From Lelliottia sp. JS-SCA-14 (GTDB taxonomy: Bacteria; Pseudomonadota; Gammaproteobacteria; Enterobacterales; Enterobacteriaceae): a stretch of DNA of 64,000 nt. Of the stretch, positions 34,128 to 42,479 are shown piece after piece (position 1 is the stretch's first letter; each line of letters begins with the position of its first letter). The DNA lies in NCBI RefSeq assembly GCF_035593345.1, contig NZ_CP141606.1, positions 4,402,001-4,466,000 on the forward strand, written 5' to 3'. Both the position numbers and the translations under genes were made by a program. The notes below the pieces were generated by a model. That model ran no database searches. It was given only the letters and a program-made list of their open reading frames with translations, and was not told the DNA's origin.

Positions 34128-34931
34128 TTACCAGCTTGCTCGCATTCGTTCGCGTACCAGAGCAGAGCTGCGACGGTTGTCAGCACCCAAACGGCTTTTC
34201 AGCGTGGTGTCCTGACGCGCGTCGTTGATGGCCTGTTGCAGGGTAGATTTCACCTGCGCCAGATCGGTGTCGGAAGGGGCGTCCGGGTTGCTGATATCCA
34301 GCAGGTCGGCCAGCAGCCCCAGGGTGGCGTAGTTACTGATGTCATACGCCATTGGCGGGATGGTCGCCGCCAGTTTTTCCAGCGCCTCGACGGTACGCAG
34401 GGTGATACGCGCGGCGGACTCTTTGCCCATCGCATGAATCAACACGCCCTTGTCGTTGAAAGCGATCAGGCGGTTCGCCTGGTAGCCGTGAGCGAGGAAC
34501 GCGCCGGACATCGCTTTACCGACGATCAGGCCAATCACCGGATGACCGGCCAGACGCGCATTGGCATAGGCCGCAGCGGCACCGGCCAGCGCCTGGTGGA
34601 TCCCGAACGCCTCTTCGCGACGGCCATACGCCTGGCTCGGCACGTCAATCACCGCCACAATCGGGCGTTTGACGGCTTTATCGGCATCCGCCGCGATGGT
34701 TTCGCTGACCACTTTCGCCAGCGTCCAGCCCTCCAGCAGGCCCACTTCGCCCTGCGCAGCGCGCGGGAAGTGGTTGTTCGCATCCGGGACCACGGCGACA
34801 AAACGCACGCTTTCACCGTTCAGTTCGCCATCTGCCGCCTGCACGGACGGGCATAAGCCTGGCAAGCGCTGAGCATTCGGGGCGAGGGTTTGCAGCCAAA
34901 GTTCGCCGCGGCTGATTGAGTTAGTCATCAT
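34128..34931 (-). CDS. mdcE: Malonate decarboxylase gamma subunit MdcE
   Basis: MdcE is a carboxyltransferase-fold subunit that, with MdcD, decarboxylates malonyl-S-ACP to acetyl-S-ACP and CO2. The 267-residue product has the crotonase-like core, with YANARLAGHPVIGLIVGKAMSGAFLAHGYQANR (about 135-167) forming the oxyanion region. Two ATGs are adjacent (34929-34931 and 34926-34928). The second is 7 bases from GGAGG and may be the true start. The start overlaps the mdcD stop. Confidence 0.94.
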   Translation of the reverse strand: MMTNSISRGELWLQTLAPNAQRLPGLCPSVQAADGELNGESVRFVAVVPDANNHFPRAAQGEVGLLEGWTLAKVVSETIAADADKAVKRPIVAVIDVPSQAYGRREEAFGIHQALAGAAAAYANARLAGHPVIGLIVGKAMSGAFLAHGYQANRLIAFNDKGVLIHAMGKESAARITLRTVEALEKLAATIPPMAYDISNYATLGLLADLLDISNPDAPSDTDLAQVKSTLQQAINDARQDTTLKSRLGADNRRSSALVRERMRASW

Positions 34932-35761
34932 TTCACCTCCCGGGCAAAAAGAGCGTGGATCTGTTCAGTATCCGCCTGTTTGCGGGTATCGAAGTGGCTC
35001 AGACGGGCCAGATAGTCGTCGTAGTTATCGGTGCGATGTTTTGCCGGAACGCCTTTAGCCAGCGCGTCGTTCATCGCCTTTTTCACTGCGTTGACGCCAT
35101 CGCCCACCAGCGCATCCACCAGACCACTTTCGTAGCGGATTTCGCCGCCGGTCATGCTCCAGATAAACGGACGGTCGCGGGAGTCGTACTCGTCAATCCC
35201 GGCTTCCTGCTCGATCACCTGCGGGCCGTTCAGGCCGAGACGCGCTTCGCGGGTGACAATCAGATAGCTACACAGCGCGGCGGCGATCGACATCCCGCCG
35301 AAGCAGCCGACGGTCCCGGCGACAATCCCAACGACTGGGGTATAGCGACGTAAATCGACAATCGCCGCGTGAATATCGGCAATCGCCGCCAGACCAAGGT
35401 TGGCTTCCTGCAGGCGCACGCCGCCGGTTTCGAGGCACAGGACGGCCTGCGTCGGAATGCCGTTGCGGTTATCTTCTGCCGCCAGCTCCAGCGCCGCCGC
35501 CATTTTGGCCCCTGAGACTTCGCCCATGCTGCCGCCCTGGAACGCGCCTTCAATCGCCACCACCACCGCAGGCTGGCCGTTGATAGTCCCTTTCGCGACC
35601 ACCATGCCGTCGTCTGCCTGAGGAACAATCCCCTGTGCGCCAAGCCACGGGGAGGTGATGCCCTCAAACGGATCCAGCAGTTCGCGGTAGCTGCCGTCGT
35701 CCAGCAGAGCGTGAGCACGCTGGCGCGCTTTCAATTCGATAAAACTGCGATCGTCACGCAT
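34928..35761 (-). CDS. mdcD: Malonate decarboxylase beta subunit MdcD
   Basis: MdcD is the carboxyltransferase beta-type subunit that pairs with MdcE for the decarboxylation step. The 277-residue product shows the acetyl-CoA carboxylase beta-like motifs GAFQGGSMGEVSGAKMAAALE (about 92 onward) and GTVGCFGGMSIAAALCSYLI. It overlaps the mdcC end by 8 bases and the mdcE start, which indicates coupled translation of the core enzyme subunits. Confidence 0.95.
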   Translation of the reverse strand: MRDDRSFIELKARQRAHALLDDGSYRELLDPFEGITSPWLGAQGIVPQADDGMVVAKGTINGQPAVVVAIEGAFQGGSMGEVSGAKMAAALELAAEDNRNGIPTQAVLCLETGGVRLQEANLGLAAIADIHAAIVDLRRYTPVVGIVAGTVGCFGGMSIAAALCSYLIVTREARLGLNGPQVIEQEAGIDEYDSRDRPFIWSMTGGEIRYESGLVDALVGDGVNAVKKAMNDALAKGVPAKHRTDNYDDYLARLSHFDTRKQADTEQIHALFAREVK

Positions 35762-36053
35762 GGCTCACCTCTTCAAATACCTGTTCGATACGAATACGGG
35801 CCACGCCCGGGGTTGCGCCAAAGTCGTGAATGGTCAGCGTACCGGCAGGCAGGCTGCTCACGGTTTGCAGACGGTTGAACAGCGCTTCCCAGCGACCACG
35901 GCTGTTGTCGACGGACGTGGTGATATTGATGGTTAAGGTCTGGCTCGGGTCGGCGGTGAAAAGCACCTCCATATCCCCGGAACCGACAACCCCTGCCAGC
36001 GCCCTGCCGCTCAATACGCGGCTGGCTGGCACGGTTAATGTGATTTTTTCCAT
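35754..36053 (-). CDS. mdcC: Malonate decarboxylase acyl carrier protein MdcC
   Basis: MdcC is the small acyl carrier subunit that holds malonyl/acetyl groups through a phosphoribosyl-dephospho-CoA arm. The 99-residue product has the attachment context VVGSGDMEVLF with Ser25, the serine modified in Klebsiella MdcC. It lies 9 bases after mdcB and overlaps mdcD. Confidence 0.95.
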   Translation of the reverse strand: MEKITLTVPASRVLSGRALAGVVGSGDMEVLFTADPSQTLTINITTSVDNSRGRWEALFNRLQTVSSLPAGTLTIHDFGATPGVARIRIEQVFEEVSHA

Positions 36054-36062
36054 AACATCCTC

Positions 36063-36920
36063 TTAATGCTTTGAATAAGGCGTCTCGACGCGGTCGAGGA
36101 ACAGCGTGGCAGCGAGCAGATCGGCGGCACCACCCGGTGAGGCATTGAGCGCTAGCATCTGGCGGTCGAGCAGCGCTAGGGCACGCTGGCCTTCTGGCGC
36201 AGCGGTTCCACCCGCGTTCAGCACGGCGCGCGCCCCGTCCTGCATGGTCTCCAGCCCTTCCATTCCGGCGCGGGACAGCACGCAGGTGTCGGTGAGCGAG
36301 GTCATGATCGCCATCAGCGCATCGAGCCTTGAGTGCGTTTCGCTGCTGCCGTTCAGGCGACTGAGACGAAGCTGGGGCAGCGCCCGCTGCAAAATATGCG
36401 GGAACGCCTGCTGCGCCTCTTCACGCGCCCCCGGCACGCGATAGCGGTGCGTGGCGCGAAGCCCTTTGCTGAACACTTTCGGTGCTGCGTCATCCGGCAG
36501 CTTTGCCAGCTCCGCAGCCCGCATGGCGACGGTCTGCGGTTTGGCGTCGCCGCCGAGCATCGCTACCGCGCTGACCAGCAGTCCGAGCGCCCAGATCGCG
36601 CCACGATGGGTATTGACTCCGCCGGTGGCGGCCATCATCTGCTGCTCGCCTTCGCGACCCAGTCGCCCGATGGTTTGTCTGAGCGCAATGTCCGCCGGAC
36701 GCTGCCAGCTTTGCTGCGCCAGCGTCTGAAACGTAGGGGTCAGGCTGTGCGCGGACCGCTCCATTAATGCAAGCGTGAGGTCCAGGTGTGCGCCGTTCCC
36801 CCGACTGTCCACCAGACCGGGTTTCGGGCTTAATCGTGCTTCGTCAATCAGACACTGCGTGGCGGTTCGCGCCAGCCATTCGGCACCGCCTTCAACCTGA
36901 ATCTGGGGCAGAAGTTTCAT
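36063..36920 (-). CDS. mdcB: Triphosphoribosyl-dephospho-CoA synthase MdcB
   Basis: MdcB makes 2'-(5''-triphosphoribosyl)-3'-dephospho-CoA from ATP and dephospho-CoA, the precursor of the MdcC prosthetic group (CitG-type enzyme). The 285-residue product contains the family motif SPKPGLVDSRGNGAHLDL (about 32-49). The ATG at 36918-36920 shares a base with the mdcA stop (TAATG). An upstream frame inside mdcA is non-coding. It lies between mdcA and mdcC, as in Klebsiella. Confidence 0.94.
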   Translation of the reverse strand: MKLLPQIQVEGGAEWLARTATQCLIDEARLSPKPGLVDSRGNGAHLDLTLALMERSAHSLTPTFQTLAQQSWQRPADIALRQTIGRLGREGEQQMMAATGGVNTHRGAIWALGLLVSAVAMLGGDAKPQTVAMRAAELAKLPDDAAPKVFSKGLRATHRYRVPGAREEAQQAFPHILQRALPQLRLSRLNGSSETHSRLDALMAIMTSLTDTCVLSRAGMEGLETMQDGARAVLNAGGTAAPEGQRALALLDRQMLALNASPGGAADLLAATLFLDRVETPYSKH

Positions 36921-38575
36921 TACCAGCTCCGGAATTTCGCAGGTGGGTTGTAGAGACCGCCGGACCATTCCACGAGATCAGCCACACTGCCGGCTGCCAG
37001 CAGAGAGCGGGTCGCGTCGGTACGGCGAATGCCCATATCTTCCGGGTAGACCACTTTGCCACTCTGGCGCAGTGCGGCGACGCGTTTGGCGTCCACGCCC
37101 AGGCCGATGTCGGTGATCCCGGCGACGGCGGCGACCATCGCGCGGCGCTCTTCGAGATTTTCGGCGCGATAGAGGTAGGCAATCCCCTCTTCGGTCAGAA
37201 CGTGGGTGACGTCATCCCCGTAGATCATCACCGGTGCCAGCGGCATGCCGGAGGATTTCGCCACTTCAACGGCGTCGAGTTTTTCCACGAAGGTCGGTTT
37301 CACGCCCGCCTGGAAGGTTTCGACCATCTGCACCACCAGCTTTTTACCGCGCTGCATCGGGTCCGGTTCGGTAATCATGTTCAGCCACGCAGGCGTAGCA
37401 TGACGACGACCGTGCGGATCGTGGCCCATATTTGGCGCACCGCCGAAGCCCGACAGACGACCGCGGGTCACGGTAGAGGAGTTGGCGTAGCCATCCACCT
37501 GCAGCGTCGAACCGATAAACATATCCACCGCGTACTGGCCTGCCAGCTGGCAGAAGGCGCGGTTAGAGCGCATCGAGCCGTCGGCACCGGTAAAGAACAC
37601 ATCCGGGCGGGCGCGGATGTACTCTTCCATCCCCAGTTCGCCGCCGAAGCAGTGCACGCTCTCCACCCAGCCGCTTTCAATCGCCGGGATCAGCGTCGGG
37701 TGTGGGTTCAGGGTCCAGTGTTTACAGATTTTGCCTTTCAGGCCGAGCTGTTCGCCGTAGGTCGGCAACAGCAGCTCAATCGCCGCGGTGTTAAAGCCGA
37801 TGCCGTGGTTCAGGGACTGCACCTGGTGTTCCGCGTAGATACCTTTGATCGCCATCATCGCCATCAGGATGTGTTCTTGCTTGATGAGGCGCGGGTCGCG
37901 GGTAAAGAGGGGTTCGATGAAGAACGGCTTGTCGGCAACGACCACGTAATCAATCCACGAGCCCGGAATATCCACGCGCGGCAGATCGCATTCGTCGTCC
38001 ACCAGCTCATTCACCTGGGCGATGACGATCCCGTCGTGGAACGCCGCGGCTTCGACCAGCGCCGGGGTGTCTTCGGTGCTCGCGCCGGTGTAAAGGTTGC
38101 CTTTGCGGTCGGCTTTAAACCCGGCAATCAGCGCCACGTTCGGCGAGAGATCGACGTACAGACGGGAGTAAAGCTCGATGTAGGTGTGGATGGCGCCGAT
38201 TTCGAGCTGGCCGTCTTCCAGCAGCTGCGAAATACGCAGGCTCTGGGTGCCGGAGAAAGAGAAATCGAGCTTGCGGGCGATGCCCTTTTCAAAGATATCA
38301 AGATGTTCGCTGCGACCGACGCTGGGCATGATCATATGCAGGTCGTGCACGATTTGCGGGTTCACTTCAGCGAGCGAGCGGGACAGAAAATCGGCCTGCT
38401 TTTGGTTGTTGCCTTCAAGGACGACTTTGTCGCCCGGAGCAATCAGTTTTTCCAGCATGGCGACGAGATCGTCGGTCGGCAGAACCTTGCCTTGCACCGG
38501 GACGGAAGCCAGGCGGCGCGCTTTTTCGGTGCGTCGCGTGTTCCAGACCCGGGCGGGTGTTTGCCCAGATAACAT
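36920..38575 (-). CDS. mdcA: Malonate decarboxylase alpha subunit MdcA
   Basis: MdcA is the acetyl-S-ACP:malonate ACP transferase that swaps acetate for malonate on the MdcC arm, a CoA-transferase-like step. The 551-residue product is highly conserved. It has LEKLIAPGDKVVLEGNNQKQA near the N-terminus and central Gly/His-rich stretches (FGGAPNMGHDPHGRRHATPAW, about residues 380-400). It is the first gene of the operon, with AGGAGG 6 bases before the ATG. The 278-base region upstream must carry the promoter. Confidence 0.96.
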   Translation of the reverse strand: MLSGQTPARVWNTRRTEKARRLASVPVQGKVLPTDDLVAMLEKLIAPGDKVVLEGNNQKQADFLSRSLAEVNPQIVHDLHMIMPSVGRSEHLDIFEKGIARKLDFSFSGTQSLRISQLLEDGQLEIGAIHTYIELYSRLYVDLSPNVALIAGFKADRKGNLYTGASTEDTPALVEAAAFHDGIVIAQVNELVDDECDLPRVDIPGSWIDYVVVADKPFFIEPLFTRDPRLIKQEHILMAMMAIKGIYAEHQVQSLNHGIGFNTAAIELLLPTYGEQLGLKGKICKHWTLNPHPTLIPAIESGWVESVHCFGGELGMEEYIRARPDVFFTGADGSMRSNRAFCQLAGQYAVDMFIGSTLQVDGYANSSTVTRGRLSGFGGAPNMGHDPHGRRHATPAWLNMITEPDPMQRGKKLVVQMVETFQAGVKPTFVEKLDAVEVAKSSGMPLAPVMIYGDDVTHVLTEEGIAYLYRAENLEERRAMVAAVAGITDIGLGVDAKRVAALRQSGKVVYPEDMGIRRTDATRSLLAAGSVADLVEWSGGLYNPPAKFRSW

Positions 38576-38853
38576 TATTAACCTCCTGATTCAGCACATC
38601 ATTCTGATTTGCTTAACGCTGAACAAAGTGTGCGCCCTGGTGAGAAAGGCATCAATTAAGCGTAGAGCGGAATCATTAGCCTGAGAGTAATAATCGAGGT
38701 AAAGATTTGTGATCGAGATCAGTTCGCGAAGGGTGAAAAAATGGCAGAGGTGGCAGAAATGGCTGAATCGGAGGTAAACGCCCCTCGTTTTTATAAACAG
38801 GGTACAATTCGGAAGGTATAGTAATGACTGACAAGAATTAATATCGCATCGTT
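38576..38853. promoter_or_regulatory. mdcA / yheT divergent control region
   Basis: These 278 bases separate divergent mdcA and yheT. Two candidate sites are visible. ATTA-N9-TAAT (38675-38691) has the dyad shape of a LysR T-N11-A box, about 100 bases before mdcA. TGTGA-N6-TCAGT (38708-38723) resembles a CRP site with one strong half. A TACAAT element at 38803-38808 could be a yheT -10 box but lacks a good -35. All are inferences from pattern alone. Confidence 0.45.
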
Positions 38854-39876
38854 ATGACCCAAATTATTCCATCAGATTTCGAGATCGCTGGCGCTGAGAG
38901 CGCAGACTTCGTGCCCATGCGGGGTGTGGCAAACCCGCACCTGCAGACCATGCTGCCGAGGATCTTGCGTCGAAAACTGCAGTTTACGCCGCACTGGCAG
39001 CGCCTAGACCTGCCGGACGGTGATTTCGTGGATTTAGCCTGGAGCGAAGATCCCGAGCAGGCCAGGCACAAACCGCGCCTGGTGGTATTTCATGGTCTGG
39101 AAGGGAGCCTGCACAGCCCCTATGCCCACGGCCTGATCCATGCGGCGAAAGAACGCGGCTGGCTCGGCGTGGTGATGCATTTTCGCGGCTGTAGCGGCGA
39201 GCCGAACCGTCGGGAGCGTATTTATCACTCCGGCGAAACCGAAGATGGCACCTGGTTTTTACACTGGCTGAAGAACAGCTACGGCAGCGTGCCGACCGCC
39301 GCCGTCGGCTATTCCCTCGGCGGAAACATGCTCGCCTGCCTGCTGGCCAAAGAGAGCGACACGGTTCCACTGGATGCGGCGGTGATCGTCTCCGCGCCCT
39401 TTATGCTCGAGCAGTGCAGCTATCATATGGAAAAAGGCTTTTCGCGGGTCTATCAGCGCTATCTGCTGAACCTGCTCAAAGCCAACGCCGCGCGTAAGCT
39501 GAAGGCCTATCCGGATACCCTGCCGATCAGCCTGCAACAGCTGAAGCGAATGCGTCGCCTGCGCGAGTTTGACGATATGATCACCTCGAAGATCCACGGC
39601 TTTGCCGACGCGATCGACTACTATCGTCAGTGTAGCGCCATGCCGCTGCTAAACCAGATCACCAAACCGACGCTGATCATCCATGCGAAGGACGATCCCT
39701 TTATGGATCATCACTCCATTCCAGCGCCGGAACATCTGCCGGCGAACGTGCAGTATCAACTGACGGAACACGGCGGCCACGTCGGCTTTATCACCGGCAC
39801 CTTGCGCCGCCCGAAAATGTGGCTGGAATCGCGCATCCCTGACTGGTTAACCCCATTTCTGGAGAGAGTAAAATGA
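38854..39876 (+). CDS. yheT: Alpha/beta hydrolase YheT
   Basis: YheT is a predicted hydrolase of the alpha/beta fold, with unknown substrate. The 340-residue product has [16 protein letters not shown] (oxyanion region), the nucleophile elbow GYSLGGNM (Ser about 150), an acid in [12 protein letters not shown], and the catalytic His in HGGHVGFI. The length matches E. coli YheT. It overlaps yheU by four bases at the start of yheT-yheU-prkB. Confidence 0.94.
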   Translation: MTQIIPSDFEIAGAESADFVPMRGVANPHLQTMLPRILRRKLQFTPHWQRLDLPDGDFVDLAWSEDPEQARHKPRLVVFHGLEGSLHSPYAHGLIHAAKERGWLGVVMHFRGCSGEPNRRERIYHSGETEDGTWFLHWLKNSYGSVPTAAVGYSLGGNMLACLLAKESDTVPLDAAVIVSAPFMLEQCSYHMEKGFSRVYQRYLLNLLKANAARKLKAYPDTLPISLQQLKRMRRLREFDDMITSKIHGFADAIDYYRQCSAMPLLNQITKPTLIIHAKDDPFMDHHSIPAPEHLPANVQYQLTEHGGHVGFITGTLRRPKMWLESRIPDWLTPFLERVK

Positions 39877-40091
39877 TGATTCCCTGGCAGGATCTGGCTC
39901 CCGAAACGCTGGATAGCCTGATTGAAAGCTTTGTATTACGCGAAGGCACCGATTATGGTGAACATGAGCGTTCGCTCGAACAAAAGGTCGCCGATGTCAA
40001 ACGGCAGCTACAAAGCGGCGAGGTGTTGCTGGTGTGGTCTGAACTGCACGAAACGGTCAACATCATGCCGCGCAATCAGTTTCGCGGTTGA
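39873..40091 (+). CDS. yheU: YheU family protein (UPF0270)
   Basis: This is a 72-residue acidic protein of unknown function conserved in gammaproteobacteria. It begins [29 protein letters not shown], the diagnostic stretch of the family (cited as positions 1-29). It is translationally coupled to yheT by a 4-base overlap and followed by prkB after 30 bases. Confidence 0.93.
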   Translation: MMIPWQDLAPETLDSLIESFVLREGTDYGEHERSLEQKVADVKRQLQSGEVLLVWSELHETVNIMPRNQFRG

Positions 40092-40121
40092 TTGTTCCAT
40101 CTTTCCATTCAGGGAGTTGCT

Positions 40122-40991
40122 ATGTCCGCCAGACATCCGGTTATTGCCGTTACGGGTTCGAGTGGTGCGGGAACCACCACCACCAGCCTCGCTTTTCGCA
40201 AGATCTTCGCGCAGCTCAACCTGCGCGCGGCCGAGGTGGAGGGCGATAGCTTTCATCGCTTCACCCGTCCTGAAATGGACATGGCTATCCGCAAGGCCCG
40301 CGATTTAGGCAAGCACATCAGTTACTTCGGGCCAGACGCCAACGACTTTGGCCTGCTGGAACAAACCTTTCAGGACTACGGCCACACGGGCAAAGGCCAG
40401 TCGCGCAAATACCTGCACACCTACGATGAAGCGGTACCCTGGAATCAGGTGCCAGGCACATTCACTCCGTGGCAGCCCCTGCCGGAGCCGACTGACGTGC
40501 TGTTTTACGAAGGATTGCACGGCGGCGTGGTGACGCCGCAGCATGACGTGGCGCGCCACGTGGATCTGCTGGTCGGCGTGGTGCCGATTGTCAATCTGGA
40601 GTGGATTCAAAAGCTGACCCGCGACATGAGCGAGCGCGGCCATTCGCGCGAAGCGGTGATGGATTCGGTGGTGCGTTCGATGGAGGATTACATTAACTTC
40701 CTGACGCCGCAGTTTTCCCGCACCCACATCAACTTCCAGCGCGTTCCAACAGTCGACACCTCTAACCCGTTTGCAGCGAAAACCATTCCTTCACTGGATG
40801 AAAGCTTTGTGGTGATCCATTTCCGTAACCTGGAAGGCATTGATTACCCGTGGCTGCTGGCGATGCTGCAGGGCTCATTCATTTCGCATATCAATACGCT
40901 GGTGGTACCGGGCGGGAAGATGGGGCTGGCGATGGAGTTGATCATGATGCCGTTGGTGCAGCGGTTGATGGAAGGCAAGAAGATCGCCTGA
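40122..40991 (+). CDS. prkB: Phosphoribulokinase-like protein PrkB
   Basis: The product is a P-loop kinase homologous to bacterial phosphoribulokinase. Enterobacteria lack Rubisco, so its substrate in vivo is unclear. The 289-residue product has GSSGAGTTTT (about 13-22) as its P-loop, which lacks the usual Lys, as in class I PRK. It also has VEGDSFHRFTRPEMD and FYEGLHGG. The ATG at 40122 follows AGGGAG. It is the last gene of yheTU-prkB and is convergent with yhfA across a REP pair. Confidence 0.93.
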   Translation: MSARHPVIAVTGSSGAGTTTTSLAFRKIFAQLNLRAAEVEGDSFHRFTRPEMDMAIRKARDLGKHISYFGPDANDFGLLEQTFQDYGHTGKGQSRKYLHTYDEAVPWNQVPGTFTPWQPLPEPTDVLFYEGLHGGVVTPQHDVARHVDLLVGVVPIVNLEWIQKLTRDMSERGHSREAVMDSVVRSMEDYINFLTPQFSRTHINFQRVPTVDTSNPFAAKTIPSLDESFVVIHFRNLEGIDYPWLLAMLQGSFISHINTLVVPGGKMGLAMELIMMPLVQRLMEGKKIA

Positions 40992-40999
40992 GGTTTGTT

Positions 41000-41071
41000 G
41001 CCGGATGGCGCTGCGCTTATCCGGCCTACGTTCATGCTTTTGTAGGCCCGGTAAGCGTAGCGCCACCGGGC
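41000..41071. repeat. Inverted REP pair between prkB and yhfA
   Basis: A forward REP (GCCGGATGGCGCTGCGC..TTATCCGGCCTAC, 41000-41029) and an inverted REP (TGTAGGCCCGGTAAGCGTAG..CGCCACCGGGC, 41041-41071) form a BIME between the stops of convergent genes. Confidence 0.9.
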
Positions 41072-41077
41072 TTTGTT

Positions 41078-41482
41078 TTAAGCGTCAATCACTTCATACG
41101 AATGCGTAATCTTCACCGCTTTTTCCAGCATCAGCGCCACAGAGCAGTACTTCTCCGCAGACAGATCCACCGCGCGGGACACGGCGGCATCTTTCAGCTC
41201 TTTTCCGGTGACGATAAAATGCAGATTGATATGCGTAAACAGACGCGGCGCTTCTTCGCGACGCTCTGAGGTCAGCTTCACTTCGCAGTCGGTCACATCG
41301 TGACGGCCTTTTTGCAGAATCGACACCACGTCAATCGCGCTGCACCCGCCAGCCGCCATCAGCACCACTTCCATCGGGCTTGGCGCTTTATCTCCGGAGT
41401 TACCGTCCATCAAAATCTGGTGCCCTGAAGCGGATTCGCCAAGGAACGTTAAACCTTCAACCCATTTCACACGCGCTTGCAT
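41078..41482 (-). CDS. yhfA: OsmC-family protein YhfA
   Basis: YhfA is a small protein of the OsmC/Ohr fold, with unverified function. The 134-residue product contains the characteristic helix PMEVVLMAAGGCSAIDVVSIL with one of the conserved cysteines and ends HSYEVIDA. It is divergent from crp and shares its regulatory region, as in E. coli. Confidence 0.94.
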   Translation of the reverse strand: MQARVKWVEGLTFLGESASGHQILMDGNSGDKAPSPMEVVLMAAGGCSAIDVVSILQKGRHDVTDCEVKLTSERREEAPRLFTHINLHFIVTGKELKDAAVSRAVDLSAEKYCSVALMLEKAVKITHSYEVIDA

Positions 41483-41788
41483 TTTTATTAACTCCGAAGT
41501 TGCATTTTTATGAACAGATTACGCGTGCGTTACAATTCTCGCAACGGAAGGCGACCTGCATCATGCTGAAGCGAGACACCAGGAGACACGCGGCTAAAGC
41601 TATGCTAAAACAGTCTCGATGCTACAGTAATACATTGACGTTACACATGTATGCAGAGGACATCAAACTTTACTGGCTGCGAACAGTGCGACAGCCACTT
41701 CCCAGGTACGGGTAAGAATTCGATTGCAACCCCAGAGTCAGGATGCGATTTTGACTCTGAGACAGCTTATAACAGAGGATAACAGCGC
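41483..41788. promoter_or_regulatory. yhfA / crp divergent regulatory region and crp leader
   Basis: This non-coding region of 306 bases closely resembles the E. coli crp upstream segment, including the blocks GAAGCGAGACACCAGGAGAC, GCTATGCTAAAACAGTC and ATGCTACAGTAATACATTGA. In E. coli it holds crp P1, a divergent promoter and CRP/Fis sites. I infer the same overall arrangement but could not place the sites base by base. A GAGGA site precedes the crp ATG. Confidence 0.6.
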
Positions 41789-42421
41789 ATGGTGCTTGGC
41801 AAACCGCAAACAGACCCGACTCTCGAATGGTTCTTGTCTCATTGCCACATTCATAAGTACCCATCGAAGAGCACGCTGATTCACCAGGGTGAAAAAGCGG
41901 AAACGTTGTATTACATCGTCAAAGGCTCGGTGGCAGTGCTGATCAAAGATGAAGAAGGGAAAGAGATGATCCTTTCTTATCTGAACCAGGGCGATTTCAT
42001 CGGTGAACTGGGCCTGTTTGAAGAAGGCCAGGAACGTAGCGCCTGGGTGCGTGCGAAAACCGCGTGTGAAGTCGCTGAGATCTCCTACAAGAAATTCCGT
42101 CAGCTGATCCAGGTGAACCCGGACATCCTGATGCGCCTTTCTTCGCAGATGGCTCGCCGCCTGCAGGTCACTTCCGAGAAAGTGGGCAACCTCGCTTTCC
42201 TGGACGTCACCGGTCGCATCGCGCAGACGCTGCTGAACCTGGCGAAACAACCTGACGCCATGACCCACCCGGACGGTATGCAAATTAAAATTACCCGTCA
42301 GGAAATTGGTCAGATCGTGGGCTGTTCTCGCGAAACCGTAGGTCGTATCCTGAAAATGCTGGAAGATCAAAACCTGATCTCCGCTCACGGTAAAACTATC
42401 GTGGTCTACGGGACCCGTTAA
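41789..42421 (+). CDS. crp: cAMP receptor protein (CRP)
   Basis: CRP is the global cAMP-dependent activator of carbon-source genes. The 210-residue product has the cAMP pocket ([20 protein letters not shown], about 72-91) and the recognition helix ([13 protein letters not shown], about 179-191) with the Arg-Glu-Arg DNA contacts. It is essentially the E. coli protein. A strong terminator follows. Candidate CRP targets in the window include the mdcA upstream region. Confidence 0.99.
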   Translation: MVLGKPQTDPTLEWFLSHCHIHKYPSKSTLIHQGEKAETLYYIVKGSVAVLIKDEEGKEMILSYLNQGDFIGELGLFEEGQERSAWVRAKTACEVAEISYKKFRQLIQVNPDILMRLSSQMARRLQVTSEKVGNLAFLDVTGRIAQTLLNLAKQPDAMTHPDGMQIKITRQEIGQIVGCSRETVGRILKMLEDQNLISAHGKTIVVYGTR

Positions 42422-42433
42422 TTCCGCAAAATT

Positions 42434-42466
42434 CGGCGTGCCATCGCAAGATGTCACGCCGTTTTT
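42434..42466 (+). terminator. Intrinsic terminator of crp
   Basis: CGGCGTG ... CACGCCG with a 14-nt loop is followed by TTTTT, starting 13 bases after the crp stop. The yhfK start lies 13 bases beyond it. Confidence 0.85.
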
Positions 42467-42479
42467 GTCTCTGACGACT

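Noticed and set aside
36788..38572. Long open frame antisense to mdcA (about 594 codons)
   Set aside because: It mirrors the GC-rich third-position bias of mdcA, has no recognisable family and no ribosome site, and mdcA is strongly conserved.
30349..38853. Genomic island with integrase or attachment sites around mdc
   Set aside because: No integrase, transposase, tRNA or flanking direct repeats were found, and base composition resembles the neighbours kefB and yheS.
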